From Candidatus Woesearchaeota archaeon (GTDB lineage Archaea > Nanobdellota > Nanobdellia > SCGC-AAA011-G17 > VGLX01): a stretch of 16,314 bases of DNA. Shown in pieces: positions 1-7,238 of this stretch (positions within the stretch are counted from its first letter, which is position 1; every line of letters begins with the position of its first letter). The stretch is from positions 1 to 16,314 of the forward strand of contig VGLX01000005.1 of the NCBI GenBank assembly GCA_016866645.1, read 5' to 3'. The notes under the pieces were generated by a model. That model was not told the origin of the DNA, ran no database searches, and saw only the letters and a list, made by a program, of their open reading frames with translations. Position numbers and translations under genes: made by a program.

Positions 1-50
1 TCTTTAACAATAATATATGCAAGAACTAACTTATCAAAATTTAGCTACTA

Positions 51-62
51 CAGTATATATTA
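51..62 (+). promoter_or_regulatory. TATA-like promoter of the YgiQ-like gene
   Basis: An AT-rich cagtatatatta element is centred about 44 bp before the ATG at 101, predicting a short leader of about 15 nt. No Shine-Dalgarno sequence is visible before either candidate start (101 or 125). A second TA-rich stretch (ttcttaaaaaag, 88-99) lies about 30 bp before the ATG at 125 and would suit a leaderless start there. Confidence 0.4.
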
Positions 63-100
63 GCTAACCTAATACGATTAACCGCAATTCTTAAAAAAGC

Positions 101-1681
101 ATGCGTCTTAAAAAATGTTTAACAATGATAAGCAGGACAGGCGAGGATTTTGATGTAATCATAATAACAGGGGAGTATTACGATGACCATCCGTTATCCG
201 GAGTGGGGATAATTGCTAAAGTTTTAGAAGCGAAAGGTTTCAGCGTGGGGATAATCGAGAAGCCGAAGGCTAAAGAGGATTTCATCAAGCTAGGGAGCCC
301 AAAGCTTTGTTTCTGCATAACTTCTGGATCTATAGACAGCATGCTTAACAACTACACCCCTCTGAAAAGGCAGAGGATAGCTGACGAGCACAGCAGAGTC
401 CATGACATGCCTGACAGGGCGGTGATATTCTACGCTAACAAGGTGAAGGAGTATTTCAAAGGCAGCAAAATCGTGATAGGCGGTATAGAAGCTTCACTGA
501 GGAGGTTCGCGCATTATGACTACTGGGACAACAGGGTTAGGAGGAGCATAGTCTTCGAATCTAGAGCAGACATACTGGTTTATGGCAACGGCGAAAAACA
601 AATGATAGAAATAGCTGGTCGCCTCAAAGAAGGCAAAGACCTTAAAGGGATAAGGGGGACTTGCGTGATAAGCAAAGAAGCTGACAGCTCTTTCGAAATA
701 TTACCCTCATTCAAAGAAGTTGTTGAAGACAAGGTCAAGTTTTGCAAGATGTGCCGCGCTTTCTCGAATTATAAGAACTTAGCACAACCCTATGAGAATA
801 ATTATTTGCTGCAATACGAATACCCGGATTACGACTCTGAATACTTAGATCGGGTTTACTCTTTAGATTATTCTAGGAAGCTGCATCCGAAGTCCTTGCT
901 TAAGATGGCTAAGTTTTCAGTAGTGACACATCGCGGCTGTATAGGCCGGTGCAGCTTCTGCTCAGTATGCCTCCACCAAGGGGACAAGATAATATCCCGG
1001 AGTGAAAAAAGCATACTTGATGAAATAGCAAGGATTGTGAAACATCCCGACTTCAAAGGCTACATAGATGACTTAGGCGGTGCTTCTGCGAACATGTATG
1101 GCATGGACTGCGATAAGAAGTGCTTGAACCATTGCATAAGGTGCAAAGAACTTGATACGAGCCATGAAAAATTGTTACACCTGCTAAGAGAAGCTAGAAA
1201 AATATCCGGGGTGAAAAAAATATTCATAAGGAGCGGGATAAGGTACGACCTGGCATGGAACAGCAAGGAGTACATAAAAGAAGTAGCGCAGCATCACGTT
1301 TCAGGATGCCTAAAAATAGCGCCAGAGCATTTCTCTAAAAAAGTATTAACACTTATGAACAAGAGCAACGATTGTTTTGATGATTTCGTAGCCTTCTTCG
1401 AAAAAATTAACAAAAACAAGAAGGAAAGCTTAAGGTATTACTTCATGATAGGCCACCCTGGCGACTCTTTAGAAGAAACTTACATGTTAAGAGATTCTAT
1501 GCGCAAGAAGAAGCTGAAAAACGTAGAGCATTTCCAGCTTTTCACTCCGACGCCTATGACTATGTCTTCCTGCATGTACTGGACAGGATTAGACCCTTTT
1601 ACTATGAAACCAGTAAACGTTATACATGACTATCACACTAAGAAAAAGGTCAAAACAGTTCTACTGAAATACTTGAAATAA
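101..1681 (+). CDS. YgiQ/UPF0313-family radical SAM protein
   Basis: This is a radical SAM protein of the YgiQ (UPF0313) family, whose reaction is unknown. The N-terminal domain (about residues 15-200) has the family's opening FDVIIITG and DDHP segment. The radical SAM core follows, with Cys280, Cys284 and Cys287 (GCIGRCSFC) as the predicted ligands of the [4Fe-4S] cluster that cleaves S-adenosylmethionine. Family signatures DDLGGASANMYG and GHPGDS come after, and the protein ends with the usual Lys-rich VLLKYLK-type tail. At 526 aa it is shorter than many bacterial members (over 600 aa), lacking extra C-terminal sequence. The start at 101 gives the longest reading; ATG 125 (residue 9) is also possible because the conserved domain begins only at about residue 17. 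It stands alone, with the lemA promoter following its stop. Family assignment is firm; substrate is unknown. Confidence 0.93.
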   Translation: MRLKKCLTMISRTGEDFDVIIITGEYYDDHPLSGVGIIAKVLEAKGFSVGIIEKPKAKEDFIKLGSPKLCFCITSGSIDSMLNNYTPLKRQRIADEHSRVHDMPDRAVIFYANKVKEYFKGSKIVIGGIEASLRRFAHYDYWDNRVRRSIVFESRADILVYGNGEKQMIEIAGRLKEGKDLKGIRGTCVISKEADSSFEILPSFKEVVEDKVKFCKMCRAFSNYKNLAQPYENNYLLQYEYPDYDSEYLDRVYSLDYSRKLHPKSLLKMAKFSVVTHRGCIGRCSFCSVCLHQGDKIISRSEKSILDEIARIVKHPDFKGYIDDLGGASANMYGMDCDKKCLNHCIRCKELDTSHEKLLHLLREARKISGVKKIFIRSGIRYDLAWNSKEYIKEVAQHHVSGCLKIAPEHFSKKVLTLMNKSNDCFDDFVAFFEKINKNKKESLRYYFMIGHPGDSLEETYMLRDSMRKKKLKNVEHFQLFTPTPMTMSSCMYWTGLDPFTMKPVNVIHDYHTKKKVKTVLLKYLK

Positions 1682-1694
1682 AATTTGATAACAA

Positions 1695-1703
1695 GTTTTA
1701 AAT
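1695..1703 (+). promoter_or_regulatory. TATA box of the lemA-htpX pair
   Basis: The sequence gttttaaat lies in the gap after the YgiQ-like stop, predicting transcription start near 1725. This leaves a leader carrying the Shine-Dalgarno ggaggtg (1743-1749), 8 nt before the lemA ATG. Confidence 0.5.
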
Positions 1704-1757
1704 AATGAAGAGTATTAAAAGAATCAACAATAAAAAACAATCGGAGGTGTTAGAAAC

Positions 1758-2312
1758 ATGTTATGGCCACTGATCATCCCTATAGCAGTGATCGTAGTAT
1801 TGGCGCTGTTCATATGGGGATTATACAACGGACTGATACGGCTTAAGAATAATGTTGAGAACTCTTGGGCGCAGATAGATGTCCAGCTTAAGAGAAGGGC
1901 AGACCTCATACCTAACCTTATAGAGACTGTCAAAGGATATACGAAGCACGAGAAATCAGTGTTAGAGAACGTTACTAAAGCTAGGACTGCTTTCATGAAC
2001 GCGACAAGCATTGAGGACAAAGCTAAGGCTTCTAACCAGCTGTCAGATATGCTGAAGACTTTGTTCGCAGTAAGCGAGAACTATCCCCGGCTGAAAGCGA
2101 ATGAGAACTTTCTGCAACTGCAGGAAGAGCTTTCAGGTACTGAGAGCAAGATAGCTTACGCTAGGCAGAACTACAATGACCTAGTGATGATGTTCAACAA
2201 CAAGATAGAAGTGTTCCCTAACAGTATTTTCGCGAAGCAGATGAACTTCACAAGGAAACCGCTTTTCGAAGCTTCAGAAGCTGAAAGACAAAACGTTAAA
2301 GTGCAGTTCTAA
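1758..2312 (+). CDS. lemA: LemA family membrane protein
   Basis: LemA-family proteins have one N-terminal membrane anchor and a helical cytoplasmic or periplasmic domain; their function is unclear. Here the anchor covers about residues 2-23. It is followed by the characteristic LKNNVENSWAQIDVQLKRR and RADLIPNLIETVKGY segments, then the conserved YNDLVMMFNNKIEVFP stretch near the C terminus. The length, 184 aa, is normal for the family. The start is fixed by a strong Shine-Dalgarno (ggaggtg, 1743-1749). An HtpX protease gene follows 27 bp downstream. The LemA-HtpX pairing is widely conserved and points to a shared role in membrane protein quality control or stress; that role is an inference. 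Its stop codon lies inside the loop of a terminator-like hairpin. Confidence 0.93.
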   Translation: MLWPLIIPIAVIVVLALFIWGLYNGLIRLKNNVENSWAQIDVQLKRRADLIPNLIETVKGYTKHEKSVLENVTKARTAFMNATSIEDKAKASNQLSDMLKTLFAVSENYPRLKANENFLQLQEELSGTESKIAYARQNYNDLVMMFNNKIEVFPNSIFAKQMNFTRKPLFEASEAERQNVKVQF

Positions 2313-2333
2313 GCACTTTTTTTATTATTTTTT
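2298..2333 (+). terminator. Hairpin plus T-tract at the end of lemA
   Basis: AAAGTGC (2298-2304) and GCACTTT (2313-2319) form a 7-bp stem with an 8-nt loop containing the lemA TAA, followed by a T-rich run to 2333. It resembles a bacterial intrinsic terminator; in Archaea the T-tract alone is normally sufficient. It would separate or attenuate lemA from htpX transcription. Confidence 0.5.
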
Positions 2334-2339
2334 AAAAAA

Positions 2340-3245
2340 ATGAGGCTGATGTTCGAAGAGGTTCGAGGAAATAAGATAAAATCAGTAATCCTGATAATCG
2401 TTTTCTTAATATTGGCCATGATTCTTGGAGTAACAGTCGGACTGATTTATGATAATGTGTTAGTTGGTGGGATTTTCACACTAATAGCCGGATTGATCTA
2501 TGTCATGATAGTCTACAATTCCGGTGACCAGATGATACTTACAATGACCGGTGCCAGGCCTGTAACTAAGAAAGAGTTCCCTTACTTGTTCCACACAATA
2601 GAAGGATTAGCGATAGCAGCAAATATTCCGACTCCTAAGGCTTACGTTATCGATGATTCTGCGCTTAACGCTTTTGCCACTGGAAAAGACCCCCAGCACG
2701 CTTCGATAACTGTAACAACAGGTCTTCTGAAAGTTATGAACAGGCAGGAACTTGAAGGGGTAGTAGCGCATGAGATGAGCCATATCAAGAATTACGACGT
2801 AAGGTTTATGATGCTTGCAGTAGTGCTCGTAGGATTAGTCACTTTGCTTAGCGATTTCATACTAAGGTCGTTCTTATGGGGTTCGCACGGCCAGAAAAGA
2901 GAAAACCGCGGAGGAGGCAACGTTCAATTATTATTCATAGCAATAGGCTTATTGTTCGCGATACTCGCGCCTGTAATCGGGTACTTGATTAAAATGGCTA
3001 TAAGCCGTAAGCGAGAGTTCATGGCTGATGCTAACGCAGCGATACTTACGAGGTATCCTCCGGGCTTGGCTAGCGCTCTGCAAAAGATTAGCAAGGATCC
3101 GGACCCGTTAGTAGACAAGGCCAACAAAGCAACTGCTCACTTGTTCATATCCACCCCGTTTAGGAACCAGAACGGATTCGTAACTAACATGTTCGCTACC
3201 CATCCACCAATAGAAGAACGGATAAAAAGACTGAAAGAGATGTAA
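2340..3245 (+). CDS. htpX: HtpX-type membrane zinc metalloprotease (M48)
   Basis: HtpX is a membrane-embedded M48 zinc endopeptidase that degrades damaged membrane proteins. Two hydrophobic segments lie at about residues 14-59. The conserved KAYVIDDSALNAFATG segment follows, then the catalytic HEMSH motif with His144 and His148 as zinc ligands and Glu145 as the catalytic base. A second pair of membrane segments (about 155-175 and 195-220) precedes the third zinc ligand, Glu226, in REFMADANAA. All catalytic residues are present and the length of 301 aa is typical. No Shine-Dalgarno precedes the ATG at 2340, which directly follows the T-rich end of lemA; a second ATG lies at 2349. The gene is probably read from the lemA promoter by readthrough, or from an unseen one. 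Confidence 0.94.
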   Translation: MRLMFEEVRGNKIKSVILIIVFLILAMILGVTVGLIYDNVLVGGIFTLIAGLIYVMIVYNSGDQMILTMTGARPVTKKEFPYLFHTIEGLAIAANIPTPKAYVIDDSALNAFATGKDPQHASITVTTGLLKVMNRQELEGVVAHEMSHIKNYDVRFMMLAVVLVGLVTLLSDFILRSFLWGSHGQKRENRGGGNVQLLFIAIGLLFAILAPVIGYLIKMAISRKREFMADANAAILTRYPPGLASALQKISKDPDPLVDKANKATAHLFISTPFRNQNGFVTNMFATHPPIEERIKRLKEM

Positions 3246-3260
3246 AAAGTTAGCGTATAA

Positions 3261-3272
3261 AACTTTATAAAC
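3261..3272 (+). promoter_or_regulatory. TATA box of the KaiC-like ATPase gene
   Basis: The sequence aactttataaac predicts transcription start near 3293. The leader then carries gaggtg (3299-3304), 9 nt before the ATG at 3314. Confidence 0.55.
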
Positions 3273-3313
3273 AATAAGTCCCTTTTAGATTAGGAAAGAG
3301 GTGCGTTTCCAAA

Positions 3314-4033
3314 ATGGTAAGGAAGATAATCACTGATGAACGAGTTTCTTCAGGCATTTCTGGATTAGACAAGATAATAGAAGGAGGATATGAAAAGAAC
3401 AGCGCTGTCTTAATAACCGGCGGGGGTGGCAGCGGTAAGACGATAGTAGGCGTACAGTTCTTAGTAGAAGGCATAGCCAACCATGATGAGACAGGAATCT
3501 ACGTATCATTCGAAGAGAGCAAAGAAAAGTTCTACAAACATATGATACAATTCGGATGGGACTTAGAAGAATGGGAGAAAAAAGGAAGGTTCGTGTTTGT
3601 AAGCTTCTCACCGCAAGAGATGATAAAAATAATACAAACCAGAGGCACTTCTTTGGAAAGTGTCATAAAAGAGGTAAAAGCTAAAAGGATAACTATCGAC
3701 AGCCTGTCAGCTTTCAGCGCCTTGTTTGAAAGAGAGAGCGATCAGAGGGAAATGCTTGTAGCATTGTTTAAGATGATATCCAAATGGGACTGCACAACAG
3801 TGGTCATAGCTGAAGAAGACCAAGACATAGTTAAGCCAAGGTCTACTGTTATGGGGCTGATGGCTGACGCGATAATCAGGCTTTTCATGATACTAAAGCC
3901 GGACTACACAATGGGCAGGGCTATGCAAGTCTTCAAGATGCGAGGGACGAAACACAGCTTCAAAGTTTTCCCAATCAATATAACTACAAAAGGAATAGAA
4001 GCGTACCCTGACGCTAAGATAGAGTGCACGTAA
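3314..4033 (+). CDS. KaiC-like RecA-superfamily ATPase, single domain
   Basis: This 239 aa protein is a single KaiC/RadA-like P-loop ATPase domain, an archaeal group often annotated as a signal-transduction ATPase. It opens with SGISGLDKIIEGGY (residues 13-26), the KaiC-family lead-in. The Walker A motif GGGGSGKT is at 36-43. YVSFEES contains the conserved glutamate region, and Walker B ITIDSLSAF has Asp129. The C-terminal MRGTKHSFKVFPINIT stretch is the usual strand region next to the subunit interface. There is no second KaiC domain and no obvious KaiC phosphorylation motif, so clock function is not implied. The Shine-Dalgarno gaggtg supports the start. It appears monocistronic, with its own TATA box and a downstream T-rich terminator. 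Partner and output are unknown. Confidence 0.88.
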   Translation: MVRKIITDERVSSGISGLDKIIEGGYEKNSAVLITGGGGSGKTIVGVQFLVEGIANHDETGIYVSFEESKEKFYKHMIQFGWDLEEWEKKGRFVFVSFSPQEMIKIIQTRGTSLESVIKEVKAKRITIDSLSAFSALFERESDQREMLVALFKMISKWDCTTVVIAEEDQDIVKPRSTVMGLMADAIIRLFMILKPDYTMGRAMQVFKMRGTKHSFKVFPINITTKGIEAYPDAKIECT

Positions 4034-4036
4034 GGA

Positions 4037-4057
4037 TTTTCTTTTTTAAAAATTTTT
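4037..4057 (+). terminator. T-rich terminator after the KaiC-like gene
   Basis: Three successive T-tracts (4037-4040, 4042-4047, 4053-4057) follow the stop codon directly, an arrangement typical of archaeal transcription termination. Confidence 0.55.
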
Positions 4058-4077
4058 AATAGAAACATAGGCCCTAT

Positions 4078-4083
4078 AAAAAA
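4078..4083 (-). terminator. T6 terminator of tRNA-Ser
   Basis: On the minus strand a run of six T begins 1 nt after the encoded CCA of the tRNA-Ser gene. Confidence 0.5.
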
Positions 4084-4084
4084 G

Positions 4085-4171
4085 TGGCGCCGCGGCTGGG
4101 ATTTGAACCCAGATATCCTTTCGGAAACAGGATTAGCAATCCTGCGCGCTACCAGGTTATGCGACCGCGGC
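4085..4171 (-). tRNA. tRNA-Ser(GCT), reads AGC/AGU, CCA encoded
   Basis: The minus strand folds as a class II tRNA. Acceptor strands GCCGCGG and CCGCGGC pair fully, and the D loop contains CCTGGTA. The anticodon stem CAGGA/TCCTG encloses TTGCTAA, giving anticodon GCT. A long variable arm (TCC-GAAA-GGA) follows, then T arm CTGGG-TTCAAAT-CCCAG. Discriminator G73 is the archaeal serine identity base, and CCA is encoded at 4085-4087. The D stem is weak, with a central A-C mismatch. There is no intron, in contrast to the initiator tRNA at 9889. Confidence 0.95.
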
Positions 4172-4196
4172 TTTAACGAATGATTATGTCTTGGAG

Positions 4197-4207
4197 TGTT
4201 TAAAAAC
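4197..4207 (-). promoter_or_regulatory. TATA box of tRNA-Ser
   Basis: On the minus strand gtttttaaaca is centred about 31 bp upstream of the tRNA 5' end at 4171, the expected place for a stable-RNA promoter. Confidence 0.5.
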
Positions 4208-4260
4208 GTTTCTAAAAAATCCGTATTCCAAGATTGTTTTTGATGGTAGAAACTTTTAAT

Positions 4261-4271
4261 AACTTTATACA
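4261..4271 (+). promoter_or_regulatory. TATA-like box of the small anchored protein gene
   Basis: The sequence aactttataca is centred about 34 bp before the GTG at 4300, predicting transcription start at about 4293 with at most a very short leader. Confidence 0.4.
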
Positions 4272-4299
4272 CGTTTAGGATATAGTGATATTTTGATTT

Positions 4300-4629
4300 G
4301 TGAGGTTGATAATCTTGAAAAGGAGGTATGTCTTGACAATATTTTTGCTGGTGCTCGGCATATTCGTATCTTACGCTTATCACGACCGTAACACGATCAC
4401 AGGCGCAGCAATAGCCAGTGGAAGTTGCGTAGACTCAGATAATGGTATAACCTCAGATGTTGCTGGAATCGTAGATTACGACGGTGAAAAGTATTATGAT
4501 TCTTGCTTAGATAAAAACATGCTTAACGAGTACAGGTGCTTCCTTAATTTCACGACAGGAGTTTGGTCTATGGAACCTAGGAAGATAGTATGCCCATTAC
4601 GCTGTTTAAATGGTGCTTGTGCAAAGTGA
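4300..4629 (+). CDS. Small membrane-anchored Cys-rich protein
   Basis: This gene encodes a short predicted exported or anchored protein of 109 aa if translation starts at GTG 4300. TTG 4315 is an alternative, preceded by gaggtt at 4302-4307. Residues 7-9 are basic (KRR), followed by a hydrophobic segment at about 10-27, then ITGAAIAS (33-40), a tract that I recall following the anchor in many DPANN surface proteins. The rest is a single Cys-rich module with Cys43, 69, 80, 98, 102 and 107. Its CVDSDNG and CLNGACAK blocks resemble a repeat seen in secreted DPANN proteins. Paired cysteines suggest disulfides or metal binding outside the cell; that is an inference. No enzyme motif is visible. It runs convergently with the radical SAM gene, with only 4 bp between stop codons. 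Confidence 0.7.
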   Translation: MRLIILKRRYVLTIFLLVLGIFVSYAYHDRNTITGAAIASGSCVDSDNGITSDVAGIVDYDGEKYYDSCLDKNMLNEYRCFLNFTTGVWSMEPRKIVCPLRCLNGACAK

Positions 4630-4633
4630 ATTA

Positions 4634-5530
4634 TCATTTGAAGAATATACTAACACCTGACCTGATAGCTTCTAAGTCCCCTTTGTAAGCTAATGACACT
4701 TCTACATGCGGAGAGAAACCGCATTTTTTACAGTCCATATCAGACCTTCCTTTGAGGTAACAGCCGTTTGTTATCGTGCCATCAGGGTTTGCGTTGTCAA
4801 CGAGCCAGTCTACGCATTTCCAGTTGTTTTTTTTCATGGCTTCTAGCCCGGAGTAAGAGTTCATTATTTTATAACCTCCTCTTTTAAGGGCGATTATCTC
4901 TTCTAATAGTTTCTCTCGCTTGTCGAATTCTAAGAACAGGTCATCATTGTTGTTGTATGGATAATAAAACTGCAAGGTTATGCCTTTAACGTTTTTCGGA
5001 AGCAACTTGACAAGCTCTGGGATTTCTGAATAGTTCTTTCTGTTGGCGGTTATGTGCGCGAAAAGCTTCGGATGATAAGACTTTTTGACATTGTCAATAA
5101 CTTTGTCGAATACGTTGCTGTTCCTAAGATTATTATGGGTATCTTTTAGGCCGTCTATGCTGAACCATAGGATATCAGTGTTGACATCTAAAGGTAAAGT
5201 TCCATTCGTGGTCATGCCTACGCTAAAGAAACTTTTCTTGGCAGATTTCACAACATCATGTATGCTATACGTCTTGTCTTTCCAGAGCATTGGCTCGCCG
5301 CCTTCAAAGACCACTATCCTGTTGCCACGCTCATGAAGTTCTTCCAAAACATTTCCGACTTGTTCAAAGGAAGGGTTTTTGCTCTGCATCATGTGAAACG
5401 GGCATTGATGGCAGGTTAGGTTGCAATCATAGGTCAGCTTGAAGCTACAAAGAAACGGCCTCTCTTTTTTGGATAGCACATAGTTGTTTAAAACGTACGC
5501 ATCTACCTTTAGATTGTTAATTATTTTCAT
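4634..5530 (-). CDS. Radical SAM protein with C-terminal Cys cluster, substrate unknown
   Basis: This is a radical SAM enzyme of 298 aa when started at ATG 5530. The cluster-binding motif CNLTCHQC supplies Cys36, Cys40 and Cys43. FEGGEPMLW is the GGEP motif that contacts the SAM amino group, and WFSIDG is a core strand. Four C-terminal cysteines (239, 257, 267, 270; the last two as CKKC) resemble a reduced SPASM or twitch-type auxiliary cluster site. I do not recognise a specific subfamily, so the substrate could be a peptide, a cofactor or a lipid. The reading frame is open to TTG 5554, but ATG 5530 is preferred because a TATA-like element (5555-5563) sits about 29 bp upstream, consistent with a leaderless mRNA. 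The MscS-type gene lies immediately upstream on the same strand. Confidence 0.82.
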   Translation of the reverse strand: MKIINNLKVDAYVLNNYVLSKKERPFLCSFKLTYDCNLTCHQCPFHMMQSKNPSFEQVGNVLEELHERGNRIVVFEGGEPMLWKDKTYSIHDVVKSAKKSFFSVGMTTNGTLPLDVNTDILWFSIDGLKDTHNNLRNSNVFDKVIDNVKKSYHPKLFAHITANRKNYSEIPELVKLLPKNVKGITLQFYYPYNNNDDLFLEFDKREKLLEEIIALKRGGYKIMNSYSGLEAMKKNNWKCVDWLVDNANPDGTITNGCYLKGRSDMDCKKCGFSPHVEVSLAYKGDLEAIRSGVSIFFK

Positions 5531-5554
5531 GTTTTTGAAGTGAAGAACTACCAA

Positions 5555-5563
5555 GTTTAAAAG
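5555..5563 (-). promoter_or_regulatory. TATA box positioned for a leaderless start at 5530
   Basis: On the minus strand cttttaaac is centred about 29 bp from ATG 5530. It would place the transcription start at or next to the start codon. Confidence 0.45.
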
Positions 5564-5564
5564 G

Positions 5565-6680
5565 CTATCTCTTCTTCTTCACCTTTTCCATGTAAACCTT
5601 TCTTGTCGGGAAAGGTATGCCTATCTTTGCCTTGTTCAAGGCTTCGTATATCCTTTGTGTGGCTTCTTCCTGGACGTTGTACCTGTCGTCTATGGTTGAT
5701 TCCTTATCCCAAGTGAACCATACGAATGTGACAAAGTTAAGGCCAGAATCGGCCATTCCTGTTAATATGACCTGGGGTTTAGGGTTATGCACTATATGCT
5801 TCATGCCTTGAAGTGATCTCAGGACAACTTTTTTAGTCTTCTCTACATCCGAGCCGTACTCTACTGAGAACTTTACCCCTACCCTGTTGCTTAGGTCCGG
5901 GAGTGAGAAGTTGGTTATGACGTTGTTCGCGAGCACGTTATTAGGCACTATCACTAGTTCGTTGTCATAGCCTCTTATTTTAGTGCTCCTTAAGCCTATG
6001 TCCTCTATGATGCCCTGCTCTCCGGTGTTTATCTTGACCTTGTCTCCTACTTTCAGGCTTTTGTCAATGACTATGGATATTCCTCCGAAGATGTTGGCTA
6101 GGCTGTCTTTGAGCGCTAAACCTAATACCATACCAGCTATCCCGATGCCTGCTAGCAGGCTTGTTACGTTGAAATTCCAGACTTTCAACAAAGCGACTAT
6201 TCCTAGAATGAAGAACAGGACTTTTGACGACTTGTGGAATAATGGGATTAAAGCATTGTCTATGCTGCTTCTTGTTTTGACAGCAAAGTCTTTGCCCCAT
6301 GCGTCTATCAAGACATCAGTGGTTTTTATGACTATGAATGTTACGAAGATAACAACTATAGAGAGTATAACATCATCTAGAACAATATTTACTTTTTCTG
6401 GAAGTGATAAAGGCACTAATGAAATATAAATCCCTAATAAGATTATAAGCCATGACATAGGTATCTTAATCTTTTCCACTATCAAATCGTCAATACTTGT
6501 TTTGGTCTTACTCGTCAACAATGGTGATATATGATGCATGATCCAACAAGCGGCCTTTGATAGTATGAAAAATCCTAAGAAGATAAGCCCTGCATGAAGC
6601 CATTTGTTAACTACTAAAAACCCTACAGAGCTGTTTTGTAAAATTTCAGTAATTGCTAAATACCCTTGTATCATTTCCAT
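5565..6680 (-). CDS. MscS-family small-conductance mechanosensitive channel
   Basis: MscS-family channels open under membrane tension to release osmolytes during hypo-osmotic shock. This 371 aa protein has hydrophobic segments at about residues 28-48, 73-92, 103-123 and 152-167. The pore-lining helix at about 174-203 (LLAGIGIAGMVLGLALKDS, then NIFGGISI) carries the family's Gly/Ala-rich packing face. The beta domain follows with VGDKV, GIIEDIGLRSTKIRGYDN and VPNN (about 211-248). The C-terminal alpha/beta domain ends in a basic tail (KVKKKR). Three extra N-terminal helices exceed the three-helix E. coli MscS, as in many archaeal homologues. A TATA box about 29 bp upstream of ATG 6680 suggests leaderless translation. 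ATG 6674 is an alternative start. Confidence 0.92.
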   Translation of the reverse strand: MEMIQGYLAITEILQNSSVGFLVVNKWLHAGLIFLGFFILSKAACWIMHHISPLLTSKTKTSIDDLIVEKIKIPMSWLIILLGIYISLVPLSLPEKVNIVLDDVILSIVVIFVTFIVIKTTDVLIDAWGKDFAVKTRSSIDNALIPLFHKSSKVLFFILGIVALLKVWNFNVTSLLAGIGIAGMVLGLALKDSLANIFGGISIVIDKSLKVGDKVKINTGEQGIIEDIGLRSTKIRGYDNELVIVPNNVLANNVITNFSLPDLSNRVGVKFSVEYGSDVEKTKKVVLRSLQGMKHIVHNPKPQVILTGMADSGLNFVTFVWFTWDKESTIDDRYNVQEEATQRIYEALNKAKIGIPFPTRKVYMEKVKKKR

Positions 6681-6704
6681 CGTAGATTTATTGAACAGGG
6701 ACGG

Positions 6705-6713
6705 TTTTTAAAA
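6705..6713 (-). promoter_or_regulatory. TATA box of the MscS-family gene
   Basis: On the minus strand tttaaaaac is centred about 29 bp from ATG 6680. It overlaps the stop codon of the preceding gene, so the promoter is embedded in the end of that gene. Confidence 0.5.
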
Positions 6714-7148
6714 CTTTCTTTTCAGTCCCGCTTTATTATGCCCGGTATCGTCGTCTAGCAGGATGTTCTTAACAACGCCTTCGTGCATGATTTCAGGAAT
6801 ACCTACGCCCTCTAGGTCTTGGTGATAAGGCGCTGCGTCGTCTAACGTTCCTATACCATAAGCGAGGTAGAGTCCTATACTTTTTTTAGCATAATGCTCC
6901 TTCAAGTCTTGCTCGTCGAACCTTTTAGCTATCACGCCTAACGCATAAGCCATCTCGGCTGCTTTCTTTATGTCCTCTTTTGTTCCGTTCTTAAGGATTA
7001 GCCCATTGTCATATAGGCGATTAAATTTCTCAGTAAGGCTTTCTGCACGGGAAACGTGCTCTTTCTTCTTTTTCTGCTCGCGGTTGAGCAGGTCTAAAGT
7101 CTTCTCTTCTAAATCCCTCTTGAGTATGAAAGTTTTAGGAAGCCTCAT
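6708..7148 (-). CDS. Uncharacterised 146 aa helical protein
   Basis: I do not recognise this family. The frame is open upstream to 7205, but ATG 7148 is the better start. It leaves a TATA-like element (gcttaaaaac, 7177-7186) about 32 bp upstream and a weak caggt just before the ATG, and it avoids running into the divergent rtcA promoter. The protein of 146 aa begins MRLPKTFILKRDLEEKTLDLL and has a highly charged, probably coiled helix at about residues 9-45 (REQKKKKEHVSRAESL). A second helical region follows (GTKEDIKKAAEMAYALGVIAKRF), which could be an alpha-hairpin of TPR type. The C-terminal part contains GIGTLDDAAPYHQDLEG. There is no signal peptide, membrane segment or catalytic motif. 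It is divergent from rtcA. Confidence 0.65.
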   Translation of the reverse strand: MRLPKTFILKRDLEEKTLDLLNREQKKKKEHVSRAESLTEKFNRLYDNGLILKNGTKEDIKKAAEMAYALGVIAKRFDEQDLKEHYAKKSIGLYLAYGIGTLDDAAPYHQDLEGVGIPEIMHEGVVKNILLDDDTGHNKAGLKRKF

Positions 7149-7176
7149 TTTACCTGTTCCAGTATGGTTTGATGTT

Positions 7177-7186
7177 TTTAAGCTTT
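7177..7186 (-). promoter_or_regulatory. TATA-like box of the uncharacterised 146 aa gene
   Basis: On the minus strand gcttaaaaac lies about 32 bp from ATG 7148. Together with the plus-strand element at 7203-7213 it makes a compact divergent promoter region. Confidence 0.4.
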
Positions 7187-7202
7187 GCTGATAAAAAACG
7201 AA

Positions 7203-7213
7203 CATTTAATAAA
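7203..7213 (+). promoter_or_regulatory. TATA box positioned for leaderless rtcA
   Basis: The sequence catttaataaa is centred about 31 bp before the rtcA ATG at 7239. No Shine-Dalgarno is present, so a leaderless transcript is likely. Confidence 0.45.
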
Positions 7214-7238
7214 ACCCTGCTTAATAATCTTTTAGAAA

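Noticed and set aside
3904..4383. Minus-strand 159 aa open frame
   Set aside because: It runs through the tRNA-Ser gene and the end of the KaiC-like gene, and resembles no protein.
5983..6429. Plus-strand 148 aa open frame opposite the MscS-family gene
   Set aside because: Antisense to the conserved pore and beta domain; no promoter or ribosome site; composition is that of a mirror frame.
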